Shown here piece after piece: positions 1 through 5,566 of a DNA stretch of 12,001 nt (the stretch's first letter is position 1; every line of letters begins with the position of its first letter). The notes beneath the pieces were generated by a model. That model saw only the letters and a list, made by a program, of their open reading frames with translations, did no database searches and was not told where the DNA came from. This DNA is from an uncultured Clostridia bacterium (GTDB lineage Bacteria; Bacillota; Clostridia; Christensenellales; UBA1242), in contig CAMOEU010000012.1 in assembly GCA_946612575.1 (NCBI GenBank), positions 1 to 12,001 of the forward strand, written 5' to 3'. The position numbers were made by a program, and so were the translations under genes.

Positions 1-1
1 G

Positions 2-199
2 AAGGCAAAAAGATATGTTGAGGGAATGGATTATTATGATTATGATTCAGATAATGATGAATTCTTTATAACAAATGATGTTGTAAATAGTTCGAATTAT
101 CAAAATTATTATGACTTAATAAAATCCATTGACAATGAGTCAAACTGGATTTTGCTGGAGAATAAACAGGTTTTGAAATTCTTCTATTGGGTTGTTTAG
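2..199 (+). CDS. 3' end of an unrecognised protein gene (partial, cut by window edge)
   Basis: An open frame runs in from the left edge (first full codon at position 2) and ends at TAG 197-199, giving the last 65 residues of a protein. The visible part is rich in Tyr, Asp and Asn (a DYYDYDSDND stretch near the start) and finishes with an aromatic, hydrophobic end (KFFYWVV). I recognise no domain or motif in so short a piece. A strong intrinsic terminator begins 14 bases after the stop, which supports this being the true 3' end of a transcribed gene. The gene is not obviously linked to the deacetylase downstream, since a terminator and a 178-base gap separate them. Function is unknown. Confidence 0.6.
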   Translation, partial: KAKRYVEGMDYYDYDSDNDEFFITNDVVNSSNYQNYYDLIKSIDNESNWILLENKQVLKFFYWVV

Positions 200-210
200 G
201 AAAATAATAA

Positions 211-239
211 AAGAAAGACACGGCATGTGTCTTTTTTTT
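211..239 (+). terminator. Intrinsic terminator of the upstream partial gene
   Basis: An 8-bp perfect stem (AAAGACAC 214-221 with GTGTCTTT 227-234) encloses a 5-base loop (GGCAT) and runs into a T-run at 232-239. This is a classic rho-independent terminator just after the TAG at 197-199. Confidence 0.85.
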
Positions 240-290
240 GTTCTATTTTTTTGGACTTATAAATAAATTATTTTGTAAAAAGAGTGGACA

Positions 291-364
291 AGACAAAATT
301 CGACAAAATTAGATAATTTTAGAAAATTTTAACCTTGTATATTTTGTTTTGTCTATTCTACAAT
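291..364 (+). promoter_or_regulatory. Putative promoter of the pdaB-ssb pair with phased A/T tracts upstream
   Basis: A possible SigA promoter is TTGTAT (335-340), an 18-base spacer, then TACAAT (359-364). Four consecutive 10-base units upstream (291-330) share an A/T-tract pattern, two of them nearly identical (agacaaaatt, cgacaaaatt), which could bend DNA or act as an UP element. The same bases read GTATATT (337-343), 13 bases, TCTACAAT (357-364). That is a partial match to the sporulation SigE pattern and would suit a PdaB-like gene. The difficulty is that either -10 puts the start near 371, inside the Shine-Dalgarno AGAGAGG (366-372). A TATATT at 338-343 would give a normal leader but lacks a good -35. 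The rest of 240-377 holds no gene. Confidence 0.4.
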
Positions 365-377
365 AAGAGAGGTTTGT

Positions 378-1142
378 ATGCATTTTGTTGTTTTGAAATC
401 CAAACACATAAAAATTTTTGTTGCAATGGTGCTTTTGGCGGTTCTTCTTGCCGTGTCAATTGACGGAGCAACATCTGCACAAGTTTATCTTGGATATTCA
501 ACAAGAAAGGTGCCTATTTATAGTGTCGAGACAGACTCTAAGCAAGTGGCAATTTCTTTTGATGCAGCATGGGGTGCAGACAAAACTCAAGGGATAATTG
601 ACCTATTGAAAGAGTTTGATGTTGGGGCAACATTCTTTTTGGTCGGATTTTGGGTGGATGACTATGCTGATATGGTCAAAACCATTGATGATGCGGGATT
701 TGAAATTGGTTCGCATTCAAACACACATCCAGATATGGCAAAGCTTTCAAAAAGCACTATGAAGACTGAGCTTGAGACTTCAATTTCTAAGATAAAAGCA
801 ATAACAAAAAAGGATGTCAAACTTTTCAGAGCACCATTTGGCTCATACAACAACGACCTTATCGAAACCGCGACTGACCTTGGGCTTAAGACAATTCAGT
901 GGGATGTTGACAGTTTGGATTGGAAGGGGATTTCCGCAAATGAAATCACTTCAAGGGTATGTTCGAGAGTGAAAAACGGGTCAATAATTTTGATGCACAA
1001 CAATTCGGACAACATTTTGGATGCACTTAGATTGACATTAAACAGACTCAAAATTGCGGGATATAAAATCACTAGTGTTTCCGACCTTGTTTATGAAAGT
1101 GATTATACAATCGACAGAAATGGTGTGCAACACAAGAAATAA
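378..1142 (+). CDS. pdaB: PdaB-like polysaccharide deacetylase (NodB homology domain)
   Basis: Carbohydrate esterase family 4 protein, 254 aa, expected to remove acetyl groups from peptidoglycan or a related glycan outside the membrane. A hydrophobic helix at residues 11-28 is a signal anchor. The NodB motifs appear in order: motif 1 SFDAAWG (60-66, Asp62 the likely base), motif 2 HSNTHP (113-118, metal His113 and His117), motif 3 RAPFGSYN (151-158), motif 4 DVDSLDW (176-182) and motif 5 LMHNN with His207. The usual second Asp of TFDD is Ala63. An aliphatic residue there followed by WG is typical of the PdaB sporulation subgroup, and the ETDSK before motif 1 and the total length also resemble Bacillus PdaB as I remember it. 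The Shine-Dalgarno AGAGAGG sits 5 bases before the ATG. The next gene starts 12 bases after the stop, so they are probably cotranscribed. Family is secure; a sporulation role is inference. Confidence 0.85.
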   Translation: MHFVVLKSKHIKIFVAMVLLAVLLAVSIDGATSAQVYLGYSTRKVPIYSVETDSKQVAISFDAAWGADKTQGIIDLLKEFDVGATFFLVGFWVDDYADMVKTIDDAGFEIGSHSNTHPDMAKLSKSTMKTELETSISKIKAITKKDVKLFRAPFGSYNNDLIETATDLGLKTIQWDVDSLDWKGISANEITSRVCSRVKNGSIILMHNNSDNILDALRLTLNRLKIAGYKITSVSDLVYESDYTIDRNGVQHKK

Positions 1143-1154
1143 AAGGAGAAAAAA

Positions 1155-1838
1155 TTGAATTACGATAGTTTAAATGAAGAAATGACAAATGTTGTTGAGA
1201 TTGCAGGTGTGGTAAAGGAAAACCCTGTTTTTTCACATGAGATTGATGGAGAAAAATTTTTTGAATGTCAAATTGAAATAGAAAGACTTTCAAAAAGCAA
1301 AGATATAATCCCTGTCACATTTTCGGAAAGAATAGTTTTGAATGAAGCCATTTGCAAAGGTGACTTTGTGAAAGTGAATGGAGAATATAGAAGTTTAAAC
1401 AAATCAGATGGAGAAAAAAGCAGGCTTATACTTTATGTTTTTGCAAAGGAAATTGAAATTTCTAGTGATAAAAAGTATGTAAATGATGTCAAACTCTCAG
1501 GATTTTTGTGTAAGGAACCTGTTTACAGAAAAACTCCATTTGGAAGAGAAATTTGTGACATTTTGCTTGCAGTAAACAGAACAAACTATCACAAATCTGA
1601 CTATGTGCCTTGCATAATTTGGGGAAGAAATGCAAGATTTGTTTCTGGTCAACAAGTGGGTTGTAAGATGGAAATTGGTGGAAGAATCCAATCAAGAGTT
1701 TACAGCAAAACACTTGAAGATGGAAAAACTGTGGAAAGGACAGCATATGAAATTTCGTGTTATAAAACAATTGTTGTTTCAAATGTTTCTCCAATAAGCT
1801 TTGGTGAAAAACAAAGTAATGAAGGTATGATTGGCTAA
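1155..1838 (+). CDS. Tandem OB-fold single-stranded DNA-binding protein (SSB-like)
   Basis: A 227-aa protein that looks like two SSB-type OB folds in a row: domain 1 about residues 13-103 and domain 2 about 109-212. Each opens similarly (VEIAGVVKENPVF and VKLSGFLCKEPVY). Domain 2 carries the more typical SSB signature, with RKTPFGREICDILLAVNR (about 124-141), a YVPCIIWGRNA strand (150-160), then GGRIQSR (174-180). Domain 1 is more diverged. It ends NEGMIG and lacks the acidic, phenylalanine-ended tip by which ordinary SSB recruits repair and replication partners, so an accessory rather than housekeeping SSB is likely. The start is TTG: AAAGGAG (1142-1148) lies 6 bases upstream, while the next in-frame ATG (1182) has no ribosome site. 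The Shine-Dalgarno begins in the deacetylase stop codon, suggesting coupling. Family call is fairly sure; its exact role is not known. Confidence 0.8.
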   Translation: MNYDSLNEEMTNVVEIAGVVKENPVFSHEIDGEKFFECQIEIERLSKSKDIIPVTFSERIVLNEAICKGDFVKVNGEYRSLNKSDGEKSRLILYVFAKEIEISSDKKYVNDVKLSGFLCKEPVYRKTPFGREICDILLAVNRTNYHKSDYVPCIIWGRNARFVSGQQVGCKMEIGGRIQSRVYSKTLEDGKTVERTAYEISCYKTIVVSNVSPISFGEKQSNEGMIG

Positions 1839-1857
1839 AAATCCATAATTTTGTGTA

Positions 1858-1956
1858 TTGACAAACGAAATAACCTCGACTCTTATGACTGATGCAGTGA
1901 GAATAAATTTGGAAATGGGAAGAACATTTTTTGGTGTTTTGCCAAGAGTTAAATAA
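1858..1956 (+). other. Possible small transcript or 32-codon ORF between SSB gene and terminator
   Basis: The sequence at 1858 reads TTGACA, 17 bases, TCTTAT (1881-1886): a perfect -35 and a 4/6 -10. A start near 1893 and the terminator at 1956-1980 would give an RNA of roughly 85 bases. The same stretch is open from TTG 1858 (or ATG 1885) to TAA 1954-1956, encoding at most 32 residues ending RTFFGVLPRVK. Neither start has a Shine-Dalgarno, and the reading could be chance or a gene remnant. I cannot tell whether this is a small RNA, a micropeptide, or simply the 3' UTR of the SSB gene. Confidence 0.25.
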
Positions 1957-1980
1957 AAACAGCCGCTAGGGCTGTTTTTT
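1956..1980. terminator. Bidirectional terminator between SSB region and gpmI
   Basis: AAAACAGCC (1956-1964) pairs with GGCTGTTTT (1970-1978) around a GCTAG loop. The T-run on the plus strand (1974-1981) and the A-run on the other side make it work in both directions. It serves the plus-strand genes and the convergent gpmI, whose stop codon (1980-1982) touches it. Confidence 0.85.
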
Positions 1981-3482
1981 TAAAACAATGATTCTTCATA
2001 ATTTGATGGAATTTCAATATCAAGCAATTTTAACACTGTTGCTGCAATGTTTGCAATTGATTTGTTTTTCTTAAGTTTTGCCTTTTTGTGTTTGTTGCTA
2101 ACCAAGATGCAAGGCACTTTGTTTGTTGTGTGTGTGGTCACTTTGTTTCCATCTTTGTCCATCATAAGTTCGATGTTTCCGTGGTCGGCTGTGATGATGC
2201 AATCTCCACCAGCCATTAAGGTGGCAAGGGCGATGGCATAAACTGACTTGTCTGTTATTTCGACAGCCTCTTTTGCACTTGCAAAATTTCCTGTGTGACC
2301 AATCATATCTGGATTTGAAATGTTTATCAAAACAAAATCATATTTTGCAGATGCAATTGCATCCATAGCTTCATTTGTGATTTCAACCGCTCTCATTTTT
2401 GGATATGCAGAAAAATCTTTTGTGTTTATGCTGTCAATAAGTTTTCTCTCTTCCCCACGATACATTTTTTCAATTCCGCCATTAAAAAAGAAAGTCACAT
2501 GAGCATATTTTGTTGTTTCTGAAACATGGAATTGTGTTTTTTTGTGTTTTGAAAGAATTGCTGCAAGATTGTCTTCAATTTTTGTTGGGGGATAAACTGT
2601 GTTTAAATGAGAAAGTTTTGCATCATATTCTGTCATAGCAGTAAACAAGAAGTTTTTAAGTCTTTTTGTTTTAAATTCTTTAAAATTTTCATCTGTGAAA
2701 GCTGTTGTGATTTCTCTTGCTCTGTCAGAACGGAAATTTACAAAAATAAGGCTGTCATTATCAGAAATTTTTGAGTTTTTGTCAATAATCACAGGCTCAA
2801 AATATTCGTCATAGATTCCGCTTTCATAACTTTTCTTGACAGCATTTTCCACAGAAGAATTTATTTCCGCTTTTGAAAAACAATACATATCATATGCTTT
2901 TTGAAGACGGTCATATCTTTTTTCTCTGTCCATTGCATAAACTCTGCCGATAAGTGTGCCAATCTTTGCGGTTGTGCCTTCAATTTTTTGTTGAAGTTCG
3001 CTCAAAAATCTTCTTCCGTCATCTATTTTTGTGTCTCTTCCATCCAAAATTGGGTGCAGATATATGTTTTTGATTTTATAATTTTTTGCCATATCTAAAA
3101 GAGCATAAATATGGTTTATGTGAGAATGAATTCCGCCGGTGCTGAGAAGACCCATAATGTGCAAATTTCCACCACTTTTTTCTGCATGTTTCATTGCTTT
3201 TATAAGTGCTTTTCTTTCAAAAAATTTGCCATTTTCAATTTCGCTGTTGATAAGTTGCAAATCCTGCAAATTGACTCTTCCGCTGCCAAGTGTAAGGTGA
3301 CCGACTTCGCTGTTTCCCATCACACCTTCAGGAAGCCCAACTGCAGTGCCGCTTGCATCCAAAACTGTGTGTGGATATGCTTTTTTGAGTTTATCAAGAT
3401 AAGGAGTGCCTTGACTTTTGATGGCATTTCCAAACTTTTCTTTTCTTTCGCCAAAGCCGTCCATAATGATGAGTGTGACCAT
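1980..3482 (-). CDS. gpmI: 2,3-bisphosphoglycerate-independent phosphoglycerate mutase
   Basis: Interconverts 3- and 2-phosphoglycerate in glycolysis in the cytosol, using two Mn ions and a phosphoserine intermediate. At 500 aa it is close to the usual family length. The alkaline-phosphatase-like half supplies Asp8 (IMDGFG), catalytic Ser58 (MGNSEVGH), Asp392 and His396 (NPDMIGHTG), Asp433/His434 (TADHGN) and His451. The inserted phosphotransferase domain supplies GGIHSH (116-121), ILDGRD (145-150), GRVYAMDR (179-186) and NFRSDR (249-254). Lys325 lies in SETTKYAH. All key residues appear present. AGGAG (3493-3489) stands 6 bases before the ATG. It follows the small membrane gene on the same strand by about 56 bases with no terminator or good promoter between, so the two are probably cotranscribed. 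It is not in the usual gapA-pgk-tpiA-gpmI-eno cluster. Confidence 0.97.
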   Translation of the reverse strand: MVTLIIMDGFGERKEKFGNAIKSQGTPYLDKLKKAYPHTVLDASGTAVGLPEGVMGNSEVGHLTLGSGRVNLQDLQLINSEIENGKFFERKALIKAMKHAEKSGGNLHIMGLLSTGGIHSHINHIYALLDMAKNYKIKNIYLHPILDGRDTKIDDGRRFLSELQQKIEGTTAKIGTLIGRVYAMDREKRYDRLQKAYDMYCFSKAEINSSVENAVKKSYESGIYDEYFEPVIIDKNSKISDNDSLIFVNFRSDRAREITTAFTDENFKEFKTKRLKNFLFTAMTEYDAKLSHLNTVYPPTKIEDNLAAILSKHKKTQFHVSETTKYAHVTFFFNGGIEKMYRGEERKLIDSINTKDFSAYPKMRAVEITNEAMDAIASAKYDFVLINISNPDMIGHTGNFASAKEAVEITDKSVYAIALATLMAGGDCIITADHGNIELMMDKDGNKVTTHTTNKVPCILVSNKHKKAKLKKNKSIANIAATVLKLLDIEIPSNYEESLF

Positions 3483-3538
3483 AATTTTCTCCTATCAAAA
3501 AAATCATAACTTTTAAAGAAAAAAAAGTCAAACAAAAA

Positions 3539-3814
3539 TCATTTGTCTTCAAAATTGCTTTCGCTTGCAGGGGCTTGCTCTTGATAGTAAACTTTTCGTT
3601 TCTTTCTCTCATAGATTTTGACTGAGCCTTTGTTTGCGATGACTCTTATCACAAGATAAAGGGCACTGATTCCAAAAAGGATGTAAAAAAGTCTTGAAAA
3701 CAAACTTGCTTGAAATCCAAAAAGTCCGGCAATAAAATCATATTGCAGAAGTCCTATCATAAGCCAGTTTATTGATCCGGCAAGACTGATAAGAAAAGCA
3801 ATTAAAGTTATCAT
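3539..3814 (-). CDS. DUF378 (YuzA-like) small membrane protein
   Basis: A 91-aa protein with two predicted membrane helices, about residues 2-22 and 39-61. They are joined by the sequence GSINWLMIGLLQYDFIAGLFG (residues 13-33), then SRLFYILFGISALYLV. The NW...GL...D.....LFG...SR..Y...G...LY pattern is that of the DUF378 family, whose function is not known. The last third is polar and basic then acidic (KIYERKKRK, ending ESNFEDK), a cytoplasmic tail longer than the minimal DUF378 core. GAGGTG (3825-3820) stands 5 bases before the ATG. It is the first gene of a two-gene unit with gpmI, and a promoter lies upstream at 3851-3879. It ends in TGA, one sign that the standard genetic code applies. 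Confidence 0.8.
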   Translation of the reverse strand: MITLIAFLISLAGSINWLMIGLLQYDFIAGLFGFQASLFSRLFYILFGISALYLVIRVIANKGSVKIYERKKRKVYYQEQAPASESNFEDK

Positions 3815-3850
3815 AAAAACACCTCAGGTTTATTATTTGCAATTTGGGGT

Positions 3851-3879
3851 AAAATATTTTGGAATTGTTTTAGTGGCAA
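3851..3879 (-). promoter_or_regulatory. Putative promoter for the DUF378-gpmI unit
   Basis: Read on the minus strand, TTGCCA (3879-3874), a 17-base spacer, then TATTTT (3856-3851) give a 5/6 -35 and a 4/6 -10. Transcription would start near 3844, giving a leader of about 30 bases with the GAGGTG site in it. It is arranged back to back with the greA promoter. Confidence 0.5.
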
Positions 3880-3912
3880 ATGAATAAGATATTGTAAAAA
3901 GTTTAAAAACAG

Positions 3913-3941
3913 TTGACTTTTTTTTCTAATTTTAATATAAT
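3913..3941 (+). promoter_or_regulatory. Strong SigA-type promoter of greA
   Basis: TTGACT (3913-3918), a 17-base spacer, then TATAAT (3936-3941): 5/6 and 6/6 matches at optimal spacing. The start is expected near 3948, leaving a leader of about 72 bases before the greA ATG, longer than most leaders in this window. Confidence 0.85.
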
Positions 3942-3975
3942 TTGGTGTCGAAATGAGAAAAGGATAAACTCAAAA

Positions 3976-3999
3976 GGCCTGTATTGGTCGATTTTTTTT
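3976..3999 (+). promoter_or_regulatory. Hairpin plus U8 tract in the greA leader (possible attenuator)
   Basis: GGCC (3976-3979) and GGTC (3986-3989) can form a short 4-bp stem with one G-U pair around a TGTATT loop. Two bases later come eight T in a row (3992-3999). This resembles a weak intrinsic terminator ahead of the ribosome site (AAAGGGA, 4007-4013). The stem is short, so it may be fortuitous. Confidence 0.3.
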
Positions 4000-4019
4000 A
4001 TAAATAAAAGGGAAATATT

Positions 4020-4490
4020 ATGGAAAAACATTATTTAACACCAGAAGGTAAAGCACAGCTTGAAGAAAAACTTGCATATTTTAAGACTGTTAGAAGACCA
4101 GAAGTCGTAAAGAGAATTGGAATTGCAAGAGAGTTTGGGGACTTGTCAGAAAATTCTGAGTATGATGCAGCAAAAGATGAGCAAGCTCAAATTGAAGCTG
4201 AAATCACTGAAATGGAAGACATTTTGCTTAATGCAGAAATTATCGACAAAAAGAAGATTGGTTCTGACAAAGTTAGTGTTGGATGCAAAGTGACTTTGTA
4301 TGACGAAGACTTTGATGAAGAAGTTGAATACAGAATTTCTGGTTCTTCTGAAAGTGACCCTAAAAATGGAATCATCAGCAATGTTTCACCTGTTGGGAAG
4401 GCTCTTGTTGGGCACAAAAAGGGTGATACAGTTTCTGTTCGCACTCCAGGAGGCGAAGCAACATACAAGATTTTGAAAATCGAAATATAA
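4020..4490 (+). CDS. greA: Transcription elongation factor GreA
   Basis: Rescues backtracked RNA polymerase by stimulating cleavage of the transcript 3' end. The N-terminal coiled coil reaches into the polymerase secondary channel. The 156-aa length is normal. Residues 1-77 form the antiparallel coiled coil, with the conserved tip AREFGDLSENSEY (36-48) holding the catalytic acidic residues Asp41 and Glu44. Residues about 83-156 are the FKBP-like domain, with SDP, GIISN, SPVGKALVGHKKGD and RTPGGEATYKI. AAAGGGA lies 6 bases before the ATG. It has its own near-consensus promoter. In Bacillus greA lies near trmR (yrrM); here a TrmR-like gene lies three genes downstream, so a loosely kept neighbourhood is possible. 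The stop lies inside a possible AT-rich hairpin (TGAAAAT 4474-4480 with ATTTTCA 4494-4500) that could weakly terminate. Confidence 0.97.
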   Translation: MEKHYLTPEGKAQLEEKLAYFKTVRRPEVVKRIGIAREFGDLSENSEYDAAKDEQAQIEAEITEMEDILLNAEIIDKKKIGSDKVSVGCKVTLYDEDFDEEVEYRISGSSESDPKNGIISNVSPVGKALVGHKKGDTVSVRTPGGEATYKILKIEI

Positions 4491-4502
4491 TCCATTTTCA
4501 TT

Positions 4503-4530
4503 TTGTTTTTGATTTTGTTTTTGCTATAAT
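4503..4530 (+). promoter_or_regulatory. Extended -10 promoter of the membrane protein gene
   Basis: TGCTATAAT (4522-4530) is a perfect extended -10 (TGN plus TATAAT). A weak -35 TTGTTT is at 4503-4508 with a 16-base spacer. The start is expected near 4537, a 38-base leader ahead of the gene at 4575. The promoter may also feed RNase J and the methyltransferase, since no better promoter is visible before 5567. Confidence 0.65.
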
Positions 4531-4574
4531 GATTTTAGCGAAAGCATATTGTTTACACAAGAAAAGGAAATTTT

Positions 4575-5492
4575 ATGGTTTTTAGAAGTTCGTTGAGTTT
4601 GTTTAAAACAAATTGGGTAAAAGCACTCAAATTTTTCCTATATTATATTGTTGTATGGGGAATTTGTTTTGCTATGTTTTTGCCTGTGTTTTTGAAGTTT
4701 AAAGACCTTGTTATTTCAAACTTCAACAGCCTCAATGTAAATTTCAATGGAGCTTTTGCAGGTCCAATTGGTCCAAATCTTCAAAACTTTGTTCATGCTT
4801 CAGTAAATAGTGTTGTTGATATTTTCAGCAATAATGTCGCTCTTGCAATTTATGGACTTATTGTGGTTTTTGTTATTTTGCCATTTTTCATCAATCTTGG
4901 CAAATATGCCCTTTGTCAATCACTTTATTCTTATATGACTTCAAACAGCAAAATTGGCTTTTTTAGTGCATACATCAAAAGTTTGAAACATTCAGTTGTG
5001 TTTGCTTTGACAAAAACTGTTTATAATGCCGTGTTTATGGCTTGCACTTGTGCAATTGTGTTTGGACTTGCATATATAGAGAATGACTTTTTTGTGAGAA
5101 ACTTCCTTTGTGTTGTTGAATTTATCGTTTTGACATTGCTTTTCACAACCAATCACCTTTTTATAATGGGTTGGATGCCAGCTCTTATTGTGTTTGACTG
5201 TAATATATTCAGGGCATATTATAAAGGTGTTAAGGCTGTGACAAGACATTTGTTTAAAACTTTTGTTTTGACAGCAGTAAGATTTGCATTCTTCTGGATT
5301 TGTGTTTTTGTGTTTGGTTTCTATGTTTTGTCTGTTCTTATTCCAGGAATGGCAATCGCTTTGATTTTCTTTGGAATGATAACATTCTATATCAGCCAAG
5401 GAATGAGATATTATGTTTCTGCAACACAAATTATGACTCCAAAAAAACTTGAAGAAGTTGACAATATAAACAAAACTGCTTCAATTTTGTAG
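4575..5492 (+). CDS. Unrecognised six-helix integral membrane protein
   Basis: I do not recognise the family of this 305-aa protein. Hydrophobic stretches suggest six membrane helices at about residues 18-42, 87-108, 141-167, 174-205, 227-252 and 254-276. A loop of about 45 residues between the first two is rich in Asn and Gly (NFNSLNVNFNGAFAGPIGPN). A short basic and amphipathic segment lies between helices 4 and 5 (FRAYYKGVKAVTRHLFKT). That general plan resembles poorly characterised Bacillota permease-like or stress-related membrane proteins, but I see no catalytic or transport motif. AAGGA stands 6 bases before the ATG. It has its own extended -10 promoter and precedes RNase J by 74 bases, with a weak hairpin between, so partial cotranscription with rnj is plausible. 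It has no signal peptide cleavage site that I can make out. Confidence 0.75.
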   Translation: MVFRSSLSLFKTNWVKALKFFLYYIVVWGICFAMFLPVFLKFKDLVISNFNSLNVNFNGAFAGPIGPNLQNFVHASVNSVVDIFSNNVALAIYGLIVVFVILPFFINLGKYALCQSLYSYMTSNSKIGFFSAYIKSLKHSVVFALTKTVYNAVFMACTCAIVFGLAYIENDFFVRNFLCVVEFIVLTLLFTTNHLFIMGWMPALIVFDCNIFRAYYKGVKAVTRHLFKTFVLTAVRFAFFWICVFVFGFYVLSVLIPGMAIALIFFGMITFYISQGMRYYVSATQIMTPKKLEEVDNINKTASIL

Positions 5493-5516
5493 TTTATCTT
5501 TTCTTATCGCTTTTTT

Positions 5517-5540
5517 GCAACACGACAGTGTTGTCTTTTT
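5517..5540 (+). terminator. Weak hairpin with short U tail between the membrane protein gene and rnj
   Basis: CAACAC (5518-5523) pairs with GTGTTG (5528-5533) around GACA, followed by TCTTTTT (5534-5540). The stem is good but the U-tract is short and interrupted, so this is probably a partial terminator or RNA processing site that lets some transcription into rnj. Confidence 0.45.
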
Positions 5541-5566
5541 GGTTTTAATTTTTTAAAGGAGATTAT

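Noticed and set aside
291..330. CRISPR-like or mobile-element repeat
   Set aside because: The 10-base units are short, contiguous and degenerate, with no spacers, inverted ends or transposase. Phased A/T tracts explain them better.
1489..1794. 101-codon minus-strand ORF opposite the SSB-like gene
   Set aside because: It is an antisense shadow of a supported OB-fold protein, with no motif.
3111..3509. 132-codon plus-strand ORF opposite gpmI
   Set aside because: It is the antisense of a well-supported enzyme gene, with no ribosome site or recognisable domain.
3953..3967. Four-codon ATG-AGA-AAA-GGA-TAA leader peptide in the greA leader
   Set aside because: It lies only about 5 bases after the predicted transcription start, has no ribosome site, and is too short to judge.
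4992..5429. 145-codon minus-strand ORF inside the membrane protein gene
   Set aside because: The translation is rich in Cys, His, Lys and Asn without any motif, as expected for the antisense of hydrophobic AT-rich coding DNA.
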